From an uncultured Chloroflexaceae bacterium (GTDB lineage: Bacteria; Chloroflexota; Chloroflexia; Chloroflexales; Chloroflexaceae): DNA of 15,664 nt. Where the stretch lies: NCBI GenBank assembly GCA_937141995.1, contig CAKZQX010000352.1:1-15664 (forward strand), written 5' to 3'. Positions 15,192 to 15,664 of this stretch are shown one piece after another. The notes below the pieces were generated by a model. It did not search any database and had not been told where the DNA came from. It saw only the letters and a list, made by a program, of their open reading frames with translations. The translations under genes were made by a program, and so were the position numbers. How positions within the stretch are numbered: position 1 is the stretch's first letter; each line of letters starts with the position of its first letter.

Positions 15192-15409
15192 GCTTCCGCT
15201 CCCCCTCTGGCATTACCATCAGCGCCGGGCAACTGTCTGCGCAGGGCGTAATGCGCCGGGTGGATGTTGTGATTGTTCAAAAGTTATGAATTTATCAGCG
15301 CCACCATACGCTAATCCTGCTTTTCAAGTAAATCACAAAAAAGAAATTATGTTCTAAATGTCGGGCTACGAAAAAGGCGGATTGTAAAAGTAGCAAATCC
15401 GTTCGTTCG
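15192..15409 (-). other. long mraZ 5' leader
   Basis: About 218 nt without a supported gene separate the operator boxes from the mraZ start, so the transcript leader would be near 250 nt. It contains the strong mraZ Shine-Dalgarno, a short direct repeat GCGCCGGG (15222-15229 and 15253-15260), a small GGCG..CGCC hairpin and a possible seven-codon leader ORF. I recognise no known riboswitch. Confidence 0.5.
15284..15307 (-). CDS. possible seven-codon leader ORF (uORF) of mraZ
   Basis: ATG 15305-15307 is followed by six codons and TAA (peptide MVALINS). AGGA at 15315-15318 lies 7 nt before the ATG, which is good spacing. There is no run of a single amino acid that would indicate attenuation. 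Such a short frame can easily arise by chance. Confidence 0.2.
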   Translation of the reverse strand: MVALINS

Positions 15410-15447
15410 TCCCACTTTGCCCCACTTTGCCCCACGAATGTGCCCCA
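15410..15447 (-). promoter_or_regulatory. MraZ operator: tandem TGGGN boxes
   Basis: On the minus strand TGGGG (15443-15447), TGGGG (15430-15434), TGGGG (15420-15424) and TGGGA (15410-15414). The last three are spaced exactly 10 bp apart with identical CAAAG spacers between them; the first is 13 bp away and shares its T with the -10 hexamer. TGGGN repeats with 5-nt spacers are the known MraZ binding pattern. Their position over the start site fits repression. Confidence 0.85.
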
Positions 15448-15475
15448 TTATATACCACCTGCCCCCCCATTTCAA
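15447..15475 (-). promoter_or_regulatory. dcw operon promoter (PmraZ)
   Basis: On the minus strand the -35 is TTGAAA (15470-15475) and the -10 is a perfect TATAAT (15447-15452), separated by 17 bp. The spacer is G-rich. Transcription should start near 15440, inside the MraZ box region. Confidence 0.85.
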
Positions 15476-15552
15476 GCCTTTTTATGACAAATTGATGGAT
15501 ATCCGCCACCAATACTCGAAAAGTCTTTACGCTTTATGCTAGTATTTATGGG

Positions 15553-15664
15553 TTAATGGTTAACGGTTATGTGGTTAGGGGTTAAGGGTTAACGGTTAGC
15601 GGTTAACGGTTAACCCTTAACCCTTAACCCTTAACCCTTAACCCTTAACCCTTAACCCTTAACC
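15553..15664. repeat. telomere-like heptamer array (TTAACCC/TTAANGG) with orientation switch
   Basis: TTAA recurs with 7-bp period. Units from 15553 to 15609 are degenerate and GG-flanked (TTAATGG, TTAACGG, an 8-bp TTATGTGG, TTAGGGG, TTAAGGG, TTAACGG, TTAGCGG, TTAACGG). From 15610 there are seven perfect TTAACCC units and a partial one at the window end. Because TTAA is its own complement, the first part is the second part inverted, and the 7-bp register is kept through the switch. The true right end is outside the window. It lies about 78 bp upstream of the mraZ -35. Confidence 0.95.

Noticed and set aside
15525..15552. Promoter-like TTTACG..TATTTAT on the plus strand next to the heptamer array
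   Set aside because: Spacing between the hexamers is only about 11 bp, and no gene follows on that strand within the window.
15553..15664. CRISPR array
   Set aside because: Units are 7 bp with no spacers; it is a simple tandem repeat.

Overview
The window is a dcw (division and cell wall) cluster read entirely from the minus strand. Its GC-rich codon use, gene order and protein style suggest a Chloroflexota bacterium, probably class Chloroflexia. That placement is inferred from the look of the proteins and was not tested by any search.

Layout, in the direction of transcription (right to left). The far right edge (15553-15664) is a 7-bp tandem array built on TTAA that switches from GG-flanked to CC-flanked units and runs off the window. 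Next come a strong sigma-70-type promoter (TTGAAA, 17 bp, TATAAT) and, just downstream of it, TGGGN boxes spaced 10 bp apart that match known MraZ operators. The genes follow: mraZ, rsmH (mraW), an ftsL-like gene, ftsI (class B penicillin-binding protein), a 368-bp gap where murE usually sits, murF, mraY, murD, a rhomboid protease gene, ftsW, murG, a CvpA-like membrane protein gene, and murC. The left end holds a TPR protein gene cut by the window edge. Its visible start matches the C-terminal half of a STAND/AAA-type regulator that has lost its ATPase.

How the genes work together. MurC, MurD and MurF build the UDP-MurNAc-peptide. MraY and MurG make lipid I and lipid II. FtsW polymerises the glycan and FtsI crosslinks it, with the FtsL-like protein as the likely scaffold. 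RsmH methylates 16S rRNA and MraZ probably represses the operon. The genes murE, murB, ddl, ftsQ, ftsA and ftsZ are absent from the window.

The most unusual non-coding content is a two-copy dispersed repeat with 12-bp inverted arms (6644-6734 and 11137-11284). It sits at the murD/rhomboid and ftsI/murF junctions, the two places where the canonical gene order is broken. The second copy also carries a perfect 41-bp palindrome inside what looks like an insertion flanked by TATCTT direct repeats. A separate promoter in the ftsI-murF gap probably splits the cluster into two transcription units.
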